Origin: Thinopyrum elongatum
Taxonomy: Eukaryota > Streptophyta > Magnoliopsida > Poales > Poaceae
NCBI GenBank assembly: GCA_011799875.1
Contig: CM022299.1
Span: 211,612,070-211,676,069, forward strand
Direction: 5' to 3'
DNA: 64,000 bases
Position 1 is the stretch's first letter; each line of letters opens with the position of its first letter. The position numbers were made by a program, and so were the translations under genes. This document shows positions 1 to 12,475 of the stretch, in pieces. Below the pieces are notes generated by a model that was not told where the DNA came from, searched no databases, and worked only from the letters and a program-made list of their open reading frames with translations.

Positions 1-1442
1 GAGGATTCAATAACCAACACGCTAAGAATGAGAATATTGTCCATTGACTACCAAGCAATGGGGTTGCTAGGTGTATTGATTTCACACATCATGGTTCACT
101 TGTCAGCATTCTGGTTACAACCAACATGGAGACCGAGGAATGAATAATGATGGCGAGAAGTATCACTGTATCAAGAAGTCATAAGAGGTGCTGCAATTCT
201 CATGACAATCCTGACATAAAGAGGGTAATACTCCAAGGCAGAACAGACTAGAAGCTAGATTGACTTTCTTGATCTGTGGAATACAATTTCTTTGACCCAA
301 TCCTAGAAAATGGATGAGGTGCTGGAGTTTGTTTCTCCTAGTCATTCTGAAATAGAATGGCTTGACGGACCATAAGAATAATAAGCATCGATGAACACGA
401 ATGCACAAATACCCTTGACTATCAATTGATAGACGATGGTCAAAATACAGCTGTAGAGGGACAACTCAAAGGAACATATGACTTTCTGAGTTGTGGATGC
501 ATAGATTAGCATGTCGAACATGTTCAACATGTTTCTTCCAGATAATCCATGCAGAATTGGAAGAATTGGCTGTCACAAATATAGGATGGAGAACTCATCA
601 AGAGCACTCTTGTTTTGATCTTTTTGTTCAAAAGAACTTCTGCCGAGGATGGTTCATGGTGTTGGAAGAATGACAAACCATGAACCTTGAGGACTATCAC
701 AAAGGTTACTAGTATCCTAAAGGAACGAACAAACACTATCAACAGGAAGTAAGTAGAGTGAATCTTTGGTTCAAGAACCCAGAAATGGAATACCTACTAA
801 CTAAATAACATCACAAGATGCTTTCGAGAATAGTGGCCAGAATGTTCACACTGGAAACACAAAGGATGGCTAGATTACTGGGTGGTTATCTATGATGCCC
901 TAGTTTCCTGATAACTTCAGCAGTTACGTTGAGGTGACGAAGTACCTCAACTCAGCGATTAGTGTGGTTAACCTGGCCCAAAAGGACATCGGTAACAGGG
1001 AGGAAAGAGGTTGCAAATGCATCAATTTTTTTAGAAACATGGGATAACTCGGACAACATAACGACTGTAAATGCTCAAAAAAGATTTTGAGACATCCTGC
1101 AAAATGGTGGCATAACCACTGAACATCACAATATCAAGGTTCCGAGACCAACTGTTAACACACAGAAGTACTAGAGACTGAACTGAGACCTGAATCCATC
1201 ATTCCTATAAGTCTACGGATTAGTAACACATGATCCTAATAGAATAATGAGAAGCCTAGTTCTTAATCCCCGTAGGAAAGAAGAGGGGGACTTAGATCAG
1301 AAGGACATAAGGTAAAGGAGTAAAAAGAGCCTTATGTTCCCTTCCACAATCAATTCCCTTATATAACTAAAGCATTTCTGGACTCGACTTTGACCAGTTT
1401 GGCTTGGTAATCCTACAGGCAGTCAAGCTCTGATACCAAAGA
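1..1442 (-). mobile_element. 5' internal region of a long-LTR (LARD-like) retrotransposon
   Basis: This stretch lies inside a minus-strand LTR element whose 5' LTR is 1443-5282. It is the leader side of the internal domain, because a tRNA-Met primer site sits right next to the LTR. I see no long reading frame and no recognisable gag, protease or RT motif on either strand; the few short frames have many stops. That fits a large retrotransposon derivative (long LTR, non-coding interior), but only about 1.4 kb of interior is visible, so an autonomous element with genes further left cannot be excluded. Confidence 0.6.
1427..1438 (-). other. primer-binding site (tRNA-iMet type)
   Basis: On the minus strand the bases read TGGTATCAGAGC, the usual plant initiator-Met primer site, four bases inside the LTR edge at 1443. 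It fixes the element's orientation. Confidence 0.85.
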
Positions 1443-4400
1443 TGTCAGGACCTCGATCCTAAGTCACACCGATCTAGCATGTAACACATCATATCACTTC
1501 GCGGCCTCACACATGGTATCCCCACGGCTGTAGCCTTACCTAGGCCGGGACTGTTTGCGCCTTTTGGATCACGTATATGATTGTGTCGCTAGCATCCATA
1601 TGACAGAGAACCTGGGCCGACATGACTAGTAGTAAACCCAAGGTGGCATAAACTTACAGGGACAGGCATACATGACCCAGCAATGCATGTGTCGGTCAGC
1701 AGTGAGTGTAACCGGGCTGTAGCAAGCTATCAGGACTCTAGTAAACACCGCGTGACATTTCCCCAAAGGGACAGACATTGGAGCAAAGAAGGACACATGC
1801 TGGTCAATCCATGTGTTCTGGGTGGAAGCACCAGGAGGCATTTCCCCATAAGAAAGGCTACCAAGAATAAACAACTAGGTGTCGGATCCCACACATACCA
1901 AGCATTTCAATAACATACACACAATGTGCTCGATATATGTAAATACAATATGGCATCACAACAAAACTCTATGACTCAAAGTATTTATTTGAAAGTCTCT
2001 AGAGAGCCATACATAGTATGATATTACAAACATGGGTCTCATGACCCAACATAGAACGTCATACAAGTAATAAGCACAAGCGAAACCTTACCTGTCTGAG
2101 TACAGACAGCTAAAAAGAAAGAAGGCCTAGAAAGCCTGACTATCTACAAGACCCTCCATAGGAACTAGACCTCTATGTGGGATTCCCAGGCTAACCATCG
2201 AAGCCCACGTGGAACTACTAATGAGACTGAAGTCTCTCTGCAAACATAAATTAAGGAAACATGAGTACAAATGTACTCAGCAAGACTTACATCAGAACTA
2301 ACTACATATGCATCAGTATCAACAAAGGGGTGGTGGAGTTTAACGACAGCAAGCCTGCTTTGACTAAGTGGCTATCCTGTACTACGACTACTAGTATTTT
2401 CTTCTAGGTGAGAAAGCGCACACGAGTCCACATATTCACCATAACAATACACCACTATAGATCCGCTCCCATCTCCCTACGAGAAGGCCATCCATAGCAC
2501 TCACGCTTATCTTGCGCATTTTAGAGTATCCACTTCTAGTTATCTATGAACAATGTAAGCTTTCCAAGTAGTCCATATCCGAGGACGCGACTATTCGAAT
2601 AGATCATAATAACCCTGCAGGGGTGTACTTCTTCACACATGTGTCTGCCACTTAGCGCCTGCACACATCATGTGCTCGGTAGACATCAAGTGAAAGCCGG
2701 TGTAGACCACGACCTAACCAACCACACAAGTCTCTAGTCCAGGTTTATCGCCTATTTGGGTTCCATCCGCAAGGAAGCTCAGCCGAGGTTTCCACTACGG
2801 CCCCAAACATTGTGTGCAGGGTTCCCAAGCCCAACAAATTGGTGCCTCGATGCACCGGGCCACTTGCTTGCCACATCATAGCCCACCCCTAAGGTCAGCG
2901 CTACGCATAACCTCCAGCATACTACAAACATGATAAACTACTTGCAACTCCTAGACAGAGGACATGGCGATCGATAAGTCGAGCGGGGTCATATTTCAGG
3001 GCCCAATGTGTGGTAGTAGAAGTTCTTGGATCACAAACATGGAACTCAGTTCCTGAGGATGGCTTCAGTGAGACAACCCACCATGTACTCCTACATGGCC
3101 TCTCATCGCTACCTTTACCAAATCGTGTTCACACACTTAGCTCTCAACAGTAGGACATGTTCACCACCATTCCAATCCATCCCAGATGAATCAGACCTGA
3201 CTCAACTCTAAGCATAGCAGGCACAACAAGCAAGCATGAATGAGTAGGAACATCATGGCTCAAACAACTCCTACTCATGCTAGTGGGTTTTTACTAATTA
3301 TTGTGGCAAAGGCAGGTCATGCAGAGGAATGGGTTCAGCTACTGCAACATGTAACGGTTGAATCGTTGTTATCCTAGTGTCGTAAAAGAGAGCAAGAGCG
3401 AGAGAGTGGGATTGTATCATAACACTCAATGGGGGTTTGATTTCCTGACACTTCCGAAGATAGAATAGCTCTTCATCAGTGTCGTCGATCTCATCGTCGG
3501 AACAATGTCTACTGAGATAGAACAGTTACCGATAACAGAGAGGAAACACAATCAATGCAATGCAACAATATGATGCATGATCATGACAAGGCAACATGCT
3601 ATTGATTGAGCTAATGCAACTATCATCAATTTAAATGAAGTTGATTTGAGCACAAGATTAAAATTCAAACTCCATATAAGACATTTCAAATGATATTAAT
3701 TCAAATTGTCACATACAACAGGTTTAGGTTGTTCAAACATGCATGGGAATTCCATAAATAGATTCTTCATATTTTTCTGATAATTTTTCATATATAAATT
3801 ATTTCATTCGGAGTTACGATTGAATTTCTATGATTTTTAGAAGTTTTAAACAATCTCTAGAATTTCCTTAATTATTTTTAATCCAGAAAATGTTAACTGC
3901 ATCAGCATGATGTCAACAGGTCAACAGCGCCAGCCCAGGTCAAACCTGACATGTGGGACCCATATGTCATGGACACAGTGGCTAAATCAATTTAATTAAA
4001 CCCAAACTAAAACTACCCATGTTTAATTAACATGTGGGGCCCCCTGTCAGTGAGAAGGGGTGGTGGTTAGTGGCTAATTAAGTCAGCCACATCAGCACGG
4101 CCGTAAAGAGGCCACCGGCGACCATCCGGCATGGCAGAGACATGCCGGAATTGCGCCACGGCATCGGCTGGACGTGTCGAGGGCAAGTGCGAGGAGCTCC
4201 TGCTCACCCGCATCCATTGGACCGTACGAGAGGCCGTGGGGTGGCCGGAAACAACGCCGGCGGCGACTGAAGCTTGGCCACGGTGGGGAACTTCACTGGA
4301 GGCTGGTTTCGCACAGAAGAGAGAGGGAGAAGGGGCGGTGGCTCTCGGCGGTTCCAGCAGAGGCGACGGCGAGGACGGGGGCGCACTGGACGGAGCGAAT

Positions 4401-5282
4401 CGACGGCGGTGGTCATCGGCATATGAGGAAGAAGACGAGCCTGATGGCGCTGTTGCGGCACTTTCGGGGACGTGGGCTTCGATGGGGAGATGTGGGGCAT
4501 GGAGGCAAAGCTCGAGGGCACGTTTGGGCGGCGAGGGATGGCTGGTGGCGGCGCGGACTGCGGGTGGCGGCCATGGCTACTCTCGGCCGAGCTCGGGGAC
4601 GAGCGATGGAGGGGAGGAGAGGGCCAGGGAAGGGGGAAAGGACAGAGGGTCTTCACGGCATCTCCAGGCGCAGATTAGGATGAAGAAGCGGCCTCCATCG
4701 CGAAGCAGGAGGTGGAGGCCTCCCAGCGCGCGCGTGCGTCTTCGCCTCTGCCTACTGGCAGAGGTTAAAGATGGCATGGCTGCCTGGTGGGCTGGGCTAC
4801 CTAATGGGTCGGCTTAGTTAAGCCAGGTAAAACCTTTCCCTTTCCCTTTTCTTTCTTTTTCCTATTTTCTGTAATTTCTTTGGTTTGATTTGAAGATCAA
4901 ACCTTTTTTTAGAACACCTGAATTTTAATATGTGGACTAAATGGGCTTGTCCAGATCCACATACCAAGTTTCATAATTATTGGGTATATATTTATATTAT
5001 TAACAATATGAACCCAATTCAAATAGCTATTGAATTAATTCAGAGGCCCAAAATAAATAATTTAAACATCTAAAAATGTTGGTTTGAGTTTTACCTCTTG
5101 CCACAATTTTTAGAGATTTAACAGAACATTTTCTTGGGCTCAACTGAAATAATTTGAACTTTGTCCATTTTAAAAATTTCTAGGCTTTGACAATTTCCTC
5201 AATTCCACTTTTGATGAATTTAAATATGATGCATGATCCTCACTGATACAACTAATTACAACATTATTCTAGGGCTGTGACA
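1443..5282 (-). mobile_element. 5' LTR, 3.8 kb, of the long-LTR element
   Basis: The ends are TGTCACAGCC at 5282 (5' end on the minus strand) and ...CCTGACA at 1443. The LTR is unusually long at 3840 bp. It contains a GC-rich block at about 4090-4810 flanked by AT-rich DNA. The tract at 3760-4090 is clearly related, in opposite orientation, to 45880-46180 of the solo LTR at 44360-48505: both have a run near TCATATATAAATTATTT, a CGGAGTTACG motif, then TGTCAAC- and CATGTGGG-type words in the same order. The two LTRs are therefore the same or sister families. The name Sukkula or a similar LARD is possible, but I cannot confirm it. Long frames in the GC block (for example 4131-4817) are low-complexity and not credible genes. 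Confidence 0.7.
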
Positions 5283-6218
5283 CAAAGGCCCTCCCCTGCC
5301 CTTTTTCGTGAGGAAGGAGACGACCCAGCACCAAGGAAAGAGAGATGTGGTGGGCCCCGCCTATAAGCCTCAGGCCCTGACCAGGATGACCCGCTGACTC
5401 GGATAAGTGGAAACATATTTTCCGAAATACGTTTTCCGCTTGAGGAAAGTGTACTCTGCTGCTTCTTCAGATCATAATACGCTTCCCCAGTTTGAAAGCG
5501 TATTTTCCTAAAGGCACCTTCTGTCTTCAGCCGCTGGCGCCAAAAACCTTACTTTGCGGACGTTCGTCAGTTAAGCGCAGAAAAGCATACTTTTTATTTG
5601 TTTTTCTACCTAGCAAACGAACGGCCGTATCTCCACAACCGTAACTCCGATTCAGGTGATTCAAAAGCCCACTTTCTATATTCGTCGAACCCGTTCCGTT
5701 GGTACCATTTTCACTATGTTGTAACATTATGAAAATGACCATTTGTCCCTTGCCCTTAATCAGCCGCCTTCAAGAGGGAAATGTTCTGGCAAAATTATTC
5801 CGCGAGCTTCTCGCACTTCTTCCCGATGAATCCTTCATCTCTAGGCAAGCCACAATAGCCACTTGCATGATGGCCTTGCAATAGCCATGCTTTTCACTTG
5901 AATGATTAAATAATTGTTTGCTAATTTAATTAGTTTGTTAATGCTTAGAATATGCTTGTGAATACATGCTCATTCTTATGCCATGTTCATTTGCATCTAG
6001 TCAGTTAAATGATTATTTGCTATTGTTATTATCATGTTTCATTCTTGTAATCATTTCATATGCTAGTGATCATGACATGCTCATACGAATAGTTATGGTT
6101 TGTTATGCAAATACCTTTAAGATTCATGATCATTACTATTACCATCCTCATTTGCATCCTGTAAAATAAATGATTTATTGTTGTTGATTCATATGTTAAA
6201 TGGTTATGTTGCCGGATG
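5283..6218. mobile_element. unidentified LTR-like remnant
   Basis: About 0.9 kb between the long LTR and the gypsy LTR at 6219. It has no reading frame of note. Its composition (a moderately GC-rich 5' half with CGTTTTCC-type words, then AT-rich DNA) resembles Triticeae gypsy LTR promoter regions. The long-LTR element probably inserted in it, with CAAAG at 5283-5287 as the candidate target duplication; the partner copy lies outside the window. I do not recognise the family. Confidence 0.4.
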
Positions 6219-6872
6219 TCTACTACACAACCTGTTCTTGTAGACTCGTGTTGGGTCTCCAAGTGCAGAGTTTTGTAGGACAGTAGCATATTTCCCTCAA
6301 GTAGATGACCTAAGGTTTATCAATCCATGGGAGGCGTAGGATGAAGATGGTCTCTCTCAAACAACCCTGCAACAAAATAACAAAGAGTCTCTTGTGTCCC
6401 CAACACACCAAATACAATGGTAAATTGTATAGGTGCACTAGTTCGGCGAAGAGATGGTGATACAAGTGTAGTAATGATAGTAGATATTGATTTTTTAATG
6501 GGAACAATAAAAAACAGCAAGGTAGCAAGTAACAAAAGTGAGCAGAAATGGTATTGCAATGCTTGAAAATGAGGCCTAGGGTTCATACTTTCAGTAGTGC
6601 AATATCTCAACAATGCTAATATAATTGGATCATATAACCATCCCTCAACATGCGATGAAGAATCACTCCAAAGTTCTTATCTAGTGGAGAACATGAGACG
6701 AAATTGTTTGCAGGGTACGAAACCACCTCAAAGTTATCCTTTCCGATCGATCTATCGAGCTATCCCTATAAGTGTCACAAACAGCCCAAGAGTTCGTACT
6801 AAAATAACACCATATGATACACATCAACCAACTCTAATGTCACCTAGATACTCCAATGTTACCATGAGTATC
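6219..6872 (-). mobile_element. gypsy LTR fragment, 3' part (split by Sirevirus)
   Basis: This begins TGTCTACTAC on the plus strand, which is the 3' end of a widespread Triticeae gypsy LTR read on the minus strand. No primer site follows to the left, so it is a solo or 3' LTR. It is interrupted at 6872 by the 13.8-kb copia element and resumes at 20693; removing the insertion and one GTATC restores continuity. Family assignment is from memory of the LTR end and is tentative. Confidence 0.55.
6868..6872. repeat. target-site duplication GTATC (left)
   Basis: GTATC directly precedes the copia element and is repeated exactly at 20693-20697. The 5-bp duplication defines both insertion edges. Confidence 0.9.
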
Positions 6873-8373
6873 TGAAAGTGCGTTATATCGACTAGAGGGG
6901 GGGGGGGGTGAATATGCGATTTTTATAAATTTGTCACTAAGGAAATACTACTTGAGGAATTTGCTAAGTGACGAACAACAAGCAGCGGAATAAGTACTCA
7001 GGTGCAAGCATAACATGGCAGTAACACAGTCATCATGGTGATATGAAACAAGCACAGAGCACAGGTAGCTTGTAAACAGGATAAGCAGGCAAAAGACTAG
7101 ATGAATGAAGAATTAGGATTGAGGAAATTGAGAAAGTCTTCAGTCAAAGTCTTCAAACAGTAATGATCAATTTCATCAACACATGAATGAGGAAATGAAA
7201 GGGTTGAGGAAATAGAACCAGTAGCTCGGTGAAGACAATGATTTGGTAGACCAGTTCCAACTGCTGTGACAGTTGTACGTCTGGTTGGAGAGGCTAGGTA
7301 TTTAAACCTGAGGACACACAGTCCCGGACACACAGTCCTCACCGTATTCTCCTTGAGCTAAGGTCACACAGACCTCGCCCAATCACTCGTGGTAAGTCTT
7401 CACAGGTGACTTCCAAACCTTCACAGACTTGGTCACTCGGCGATACACAATTCCTCTTGGATGCTCTAGACCATGACGCCTAACCGTCTGGAGGATGCAC
7501 AGTCCTCAAAGGTAACAAGCGTTGGTTCCACACCGGAACAATCTCTTCAGTGATGCTCAATCACTTTGGGTTTTAGGTGTTGGGTTTGGGTTTTTCCTCA
7601 CTGATGATTTTCTCTCAAAGTCCTTGGAGGATGGGATGCTCTAAATGACAAGTGTCAGTTTCTCTCGGAGCAGCAAACCAGCTAGTGGTTGTAGGGGGCG
7701 TCTATTTATAGCCGGGGAGCAGCCCGACATGATAAGACATAAATGCCCTTCAATGATATGACCGTTAGGTGGGTAGGATATTTTGGACAGCTGGCGCATA
7801 GCACATCAACGGTCGGAAATTTGAGCTCTCAAATTCCTCAGGGCTAGCATGTTCCTCACTTGTAGGCAATCCGCACTGGCGAATTCCTAACTCCTCAGCC
7901 AGAACAATTTCCTCAGAGAACAGAAGATCTTCGTCTCTGTCACTGAAGAAATTGACTGAACTGTATGAGATTTCCAATAGCTTCACTTGAAAGGATTGGG
8001 TAGGTGTAGGATTTGAGATGAGCATCACTTGGAAACTTTTCCTTAGTTTTACCTTGACCCCCTTTAACAGTATGGTGTTTCCTATGACTCAAGAAAGGGA
8101 AAACAAAACTACAAAAACAAAAGTCTTCACGCTTCATAATCCACGCATCAATATCAAAGTCTTCAAGGTCACACCAATTACCTCCATTTCAAAGTCTTCA
8201 AGAAAACCAAAGTCTTCAACTGAAGACATTCATTTTTAGGGGTCGACTTTCTTTGTAAATATCAAACTCCTCATAGACTTATAGAACCTGTGTACACTCA
8301 CAAACACATTAGTCCCTTAACCTATAAGTCTTCAATACACCAAAATCACTAAGGGGCACTAGATGCACTTACA
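6873..8373 (-). mobile_element. 3' LTR of the Sirevirus
   Basis: This has TGAAAGTGCG on the left and ...CACTTACA on the right in plus-strand reading. It matches 19215-20692 along its whole length, with a longer G-run near 6899. It is the 3' LTR because the purine tract adjoins it at 8374. Confidence 0.9.
7703..7710 (-). promoter_or_regulatory. TATA box in 3' LTR
   Basis: TATAAATA on the minus strand, in the context GGCTATAAATAGACG. The matching site in the 5' LTR (20025-20032) reads TACAAATA, so the intact box is in the copy that would not drive the element. Confidence 0.55.
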
Positions 8374-8388
8374 ATCTCCCCCTTTTTG
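8374..8388 (-). other. polypurine tract of the Sirevirus
   Basis: On the minus strand AAAAAGGGGGAGAT immediately abuts the LTR start. It is the plus-strand primer site for reverse transcription. The stretch 8389-8897 between it and the third ORF holds no coding sequence; it repeats words such as CTCCCCCT (8487, 8563, 8832), which read as extra purine tracts on the minus strand, a known Sirevirus habit. Confidence 0.8.
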
Positions 8389-8897
8389 GTGATTGATGAA
8401 AAATAGGTTAAGTTTTCAACGGGGATAAAACATATGAAGTGTAAATACTGATATTTGTGGAATTTGATTGCAAGATATAGAGGAACTCCCCCTGAAGATG
8501 TGCATATGAGGAATTTGCTTTGGATTGCAAATGCACATTGTAGAGTAATATCATGGAGATCTCCCCCTATATCTTGTAATTCATACACGCATTTAACATA
8601 TGATATGAAGAATTTGCATGATGAAATATGGTGTCTGACGAAATTCAGCATGCGTGCATTAAGGTACTTGAGGAAATAAGCATGCAGAAAGCAGTTCAAA
8701 AAGAGTCAGACCACCATAGGACTTAAGTTTACAACTCATCAGATCAAACACCTCAGAAGAGCAAGAGTTGTAACTTAACAGAAAAAACAGCCCATATATA
8801 TAAGACCCGCTTCAAGACTAACTCAAATTTCTCCCCCTTTGTCATCGAATGACCAAAAGGGATGAAAAATGAGGACTAACGCCCCTGAAGAATATCA

Positions 8898-11331
8898 TCA
8901 TGAAGTTGATGGAGGAGCGCCAGCGTTGTTGGGGTCGTTCGTTGAGGTAGGGCCTGCCGCAGTGTCGTTCAAATCTTCAGCTTCATCCGTCTCACGCAAT
9001 GAAGAATATGAACTTCTGACAAGCTGAGGAACTTTGACTTTCTTGAATTTCTTCGAAGGTGGCTGAGACCAGTCAAAGTCCTATTGAAATCCCATCTGCT
9101 TGAGATCTTCATCATCGTATAGATGAGATAATATAGCCCAAGTGCGATCGAAGATTTCATGCGCATAGTAGTGATTCTTCTTCACAGTGTTTTGCGTGAC
9201 AGTCATATTCTGAAGAATTGAGCCAAATTGACGCTTGACCCACTTGTGATTACGATCGACCTTCTGATGAAGACTTAGAAGAAGCTCAAGATCAGTCATC
9301 ACTCGTAGAGCAGTGGCTTGAGGAGTTGGCTTTGAAGCTGTTGCAGCAGAATCTTGGGTTGCAGAGTCATCATTGGTGGAGTAAGATGCAGCTTTGCAAA
9401 ACTGACCATCCAATGGATGAATGCCTTCATCAATGACAGCAGCTTTACCTTTTCCATCAACTGAAGAAATAGTCCGCTTGAGGACTTCAATAGGAGACAA
9501 ATAGCTGAGATTATTCTGACAATCTGCCTGGTATTGAATTGAAGACCTGGTTCTGATGAACTTCATGATCCATGGAGCATAAGGCATCAACTCAAATGGT
9601 GACAGTGCAACATTCGCCAAAGTCCTCATGAAGAAATCATGGTAGTTAATGGGAATACCATGTATCATGTTGAACAGCAGATTCTTCATGATGCCAACAA
9701 CTTCCTCTTCTTCAGAGTTGTGGCCTTTGATCGGACTGAGGGTTTTGGTCAGAATGCGGTAGATTGTCCTAGGCACATAAAGCAAATCCTTCACTAGGAA
9801 GGTAGTTCTTGGAGCTTGGCCTGCCTTCAAAGATTTCATCAACACTTGCATCATATGATTTGGAAGCTCAGGTTCTTCATACATAAGCCTGGCACCTTCA
9901 GCAGGAAGATTGACTGGAACGGCATGAAGTAATTCATAGGCCGGGGCTTTGTAATGAGGCATGGGCGATGGGCGATGTGTGATGATACCAGTGGGGTTGA
10001 AGGGATATCTTCCACTTCAATTTCTTCATCCAACTGCTCTGAGGTAGCAGCAGAACGATTTTCTTCATCTGTGTCATCGGGAATGACATATTCCTCACCA
10101 TAGGGAATGAGCTCCTTGGACGGTACAACAGAAATTGGAACAACATCAATTGGGTTAGTGAAGGAACTTGTCAAAGTCCACACTTTCTTGGGAGCTGAAG
10201 ACTCTGCAATCGTTGATGCTTTCCTCTTTTTCACAGCTGCCTTTTCTGCAGCTTTGGTTTTCTTCACTTCTGATGCAGAAGGAAGAGATGGAGCCGGTTT
10301 AGTTTCTTCAGGTGTAGCAAATGCTTCAGCTGGCCTGGGTTGTTCTTCAGGCGCAACATTAGTGGTTGCCCTGGCAATTTCTGCAGGAACTGGAATTTTA
10401 GCAGTCCTGGTATCCACAGTTTCTTCAGCAGCCTGATTTTCATCAGTTGCGCTTACATTTTCTTCAACAGACTGAGCAGAAGTATCAGCCTGAGGATTTT
10501 GTTGTTGCGATGGTGCTGCAACATTAGGCTTGAGGGTCTTGGCAAGCTTGACAAATCTGACTTTGGCTCCCAGCCAATCGGCAAAATATCTGTCAAATTC
10601 ATCACTGAAGCCTTTGATCTCTTTTTGCAGAGATACAAGTTCTTCAGGAGACATGCTCAGAACATTTTTCTGAAGAAAACACTCCATCTTGTACTGAGCC
10701 TTCTTGACTTGCCATCCCTTTTCAAATATCCATTTTTCTTCTCTAATGAATGCAGTCAGCATGTGACTTTGACCAGGTGTGAGGTTTAATTCAGGCAGTG
10801 GAGTGTTTGGATCTTTGTGCCAGAGATCGATGAAATCGAGGATCTTCTTCGGATCCAACATGAGAGGCACAGAACTCCCTTTGGCTCTAGCAGCCCTTTC
10901 TTGCCTGTCTCTGATGATTTTAGCAAGTTCTTCATCATCAGCTTCATCGTCATCAGACGGAACATGGAATGCCACTTGCTTCTTATGAGGACTTGGCCTC
11001 ATTCCACGTCCAGCAGTGGCCTTTTTATTTAGCAGAGTTGGACCAGTTGAGGACTGTGGTGGAGCTGAGGAACTTGCAGATGCTCCAGAAGCAGTTGAAA
11101 AACCTGCAGTCCGTTGGCATGTTGAAAGATGCACTAGTGTTGAGGACTTAGCAGCAACAACTGAGGATTTTGTGGCAACAGAGGGAATTGGCACAGCCCT
11201 TGAAGAAGTTGCCTGAGAAATTTGCATTGAGGGCTTTGAGGAACATGGTCGTGAGGGCATTGCTGTTGAGGAACTCGGCTTCACAGCAGATTTCTTTGGC
11301 GTGGCCTTTTTAGCCTTACTGGCAGAGGCCT

Positions 11332-11366
<35 letters not shown>

Positions 11367-11866
11367 TCTTCATTAAATTTCTTCACTGCTTCTTTTGCCA
11401 CTTTAGCCAATTTGGCTTGACGCTTAGCCCATTCTTTGGGAAATTCCTCACTGCGCCTGATGCTTGAGGGATCAGCTTCTTGGCCAGGTGACAATGGAGG
11501 TCTTGGACATGGAGGGTTTACAGCGAATTTCTTCATGTACTTTGGAGGGACGTATCGGTATTCCCTCCATTCCTTAGCCCATCTCCTTTCAATCCTCTGT
11601 ATGCGCACTTTGTGCTAATTCTTGTTCTCTTTGCCATGAGTTGCTTCATCAGGTGTGCAATATTCATCATATATGTCTTCAGGGATCTCAAAAGCAGTGT
11701 TTGTTTCAAGCCTCTTACCTCGCTTCTCAGGTCTCTTCCCATCAGCCATTTTCTTCACTTGAGGATTTTGAACAATGGATGTTTCTGAGGAAGTATGCAA
11801 CTTATCTTCGAGGAACACTGCAAATGAATTAAGTTGATGAGAACCTAGTGATTCAGCAGCGGACAT
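8898..11866 (-). pseudogene. Sirevirus third ORF (unknown function), broken
   Basis: A frame of roughly 990 codons downstream of pol. I place its start at the ATG 11866 (MSAAESLG..), just after a splice-acceptor-like site. Three breaks are visible: an in-frame TAG near 11616, a frameshift at about 9963-9976 where GGGCGAT is duplicated, and a TAG at 9081; the frame then runs to a TGA at 8898-8900. The N-terminal half is rich in Ala, Ser, Pro and Lys with a poly-Ala run and a basic KKRK stretch like a nuclear localisation signal. The C-terminal half (9081-9962) is compact and looks folded, with PFELMPYAPWIMKFIR. I see no signal peptide or membrane segment, so an envelope role is not supported. 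Function unknown. Confidence 0.7.
11332..11363. repeat. GCA trinucleotide repeat inside the third ORF
   Basis: About ten GCA/CAG units encode a poly-Ala run in the minus-strand reading frame. It keeps frame, so length changes would vary the Ala run only. Confidence 0.85.
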
Positions 11867-11873
11867 TTTGTAC

Positions 11874-12200
11874 CTGTGAACAGAGTATAGCTGCGAAGAA
11901 TTTGGAGAGGTCATATGTGTTCTCAGAAATTTTTCAAAAAGTATCAAGTTTGAGGAATTTGACCATAGGTGTCTTGAGGAATTTCAGTAAGCGTTCTTGA
12001 CTTAGGTTCCAAAGTTGTATATATTTTGAAAATCCACACAATTGAGGAATCTTGAAGAAAAACATATCTTAGAGAAACAAATCAAGATACAGAAGCATTC
12101 AGGTGTTTATGGAATGGGAAGTTGAAGAATAAACACCTTTTGAAGATTTTGTGGAAATCATAAGAATCAAAGCAGGGCAGTAAAATTAGATTTTATTTAC
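11874..12200 (-). other. candidate leader intron before the third ORF
   Basis: On the minus strand a donor-like GTAAAT follows a GC-rich leader at 12200. A pyrimidine-rich tract ending TTCACAG lies at 11874, eight bases before the ATG at 11866. The segment is AT-rich and non-coding. The pattern matches a plant 5'-UTR intron of 327 nt. It is inferred from borders and composition only. Confidence 0.4.
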
Positions 12201-12475
12201 CCTGGACGAAGAACATGACGAATTGGGAGTGGAGTTGGAGAAGTTCATCTGCTCAGATCTCTCATGCCCTAACTTGGCAGAGAGAGACAGCTACGGCGGC
12301 GGTGGAGTGAAGATTTCTACGGCCGACGCGAGTACGACAGCGACGAGGTCGAGGCAGTGAAGCTCTTCCTCACCGGCGATGATGGATAGTAGCGACGGCG
12401 CTAGGTCTGAGAGCTCGAGCAAGATGGTGGTCGAGTGGAGTAAATGAAGACAGAGGAAGGGAGGGGGTATTTATA
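12201..12475 (-). promoter_or_regulatory. internal TATA box and GC-rich leader for the third ORF
   Basis: TATAAATA lies at 12475-12468 on the minus strand. Downstream (12460-12201) the DNA is GC-rich with CCGCCGCC-like and CT-rich runs, typical of a grass 5' leader, in sharp contrast to the AT-rich flanks. The few bases around the box (TATTTATAGCC..GG, then CAGCCCG) resemble the LTR promoter at 7703. Together with the intron-like segment this could give the third ORF its own transcript. No transcript evidence is available. Confidence 0.4.

Noticed and set aside
4131..4817. 228-codon open frame in the long LTR
   Set aside because: Low-complexity Gly/Ala/Arg/Ser text in a GC-rich block with overlapping open frames on both strands and no domain; it runs against the element's orientation.
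7765..8239. Open frames inside Sirevirus LTRs (repeated at 19963-20578)
   Set aside because: They lie in both LTR copies, overlap on both strands and change length between copies; they are LTR sequence, not genes.
9851..11151. Plus-strand frames opposite the Sirevirus third ORF (e.g. 10107-10436, 10340-10789)
   Set aside because: Shadows of the minus-strand frame; their composition is explained by the complementary coding strand.
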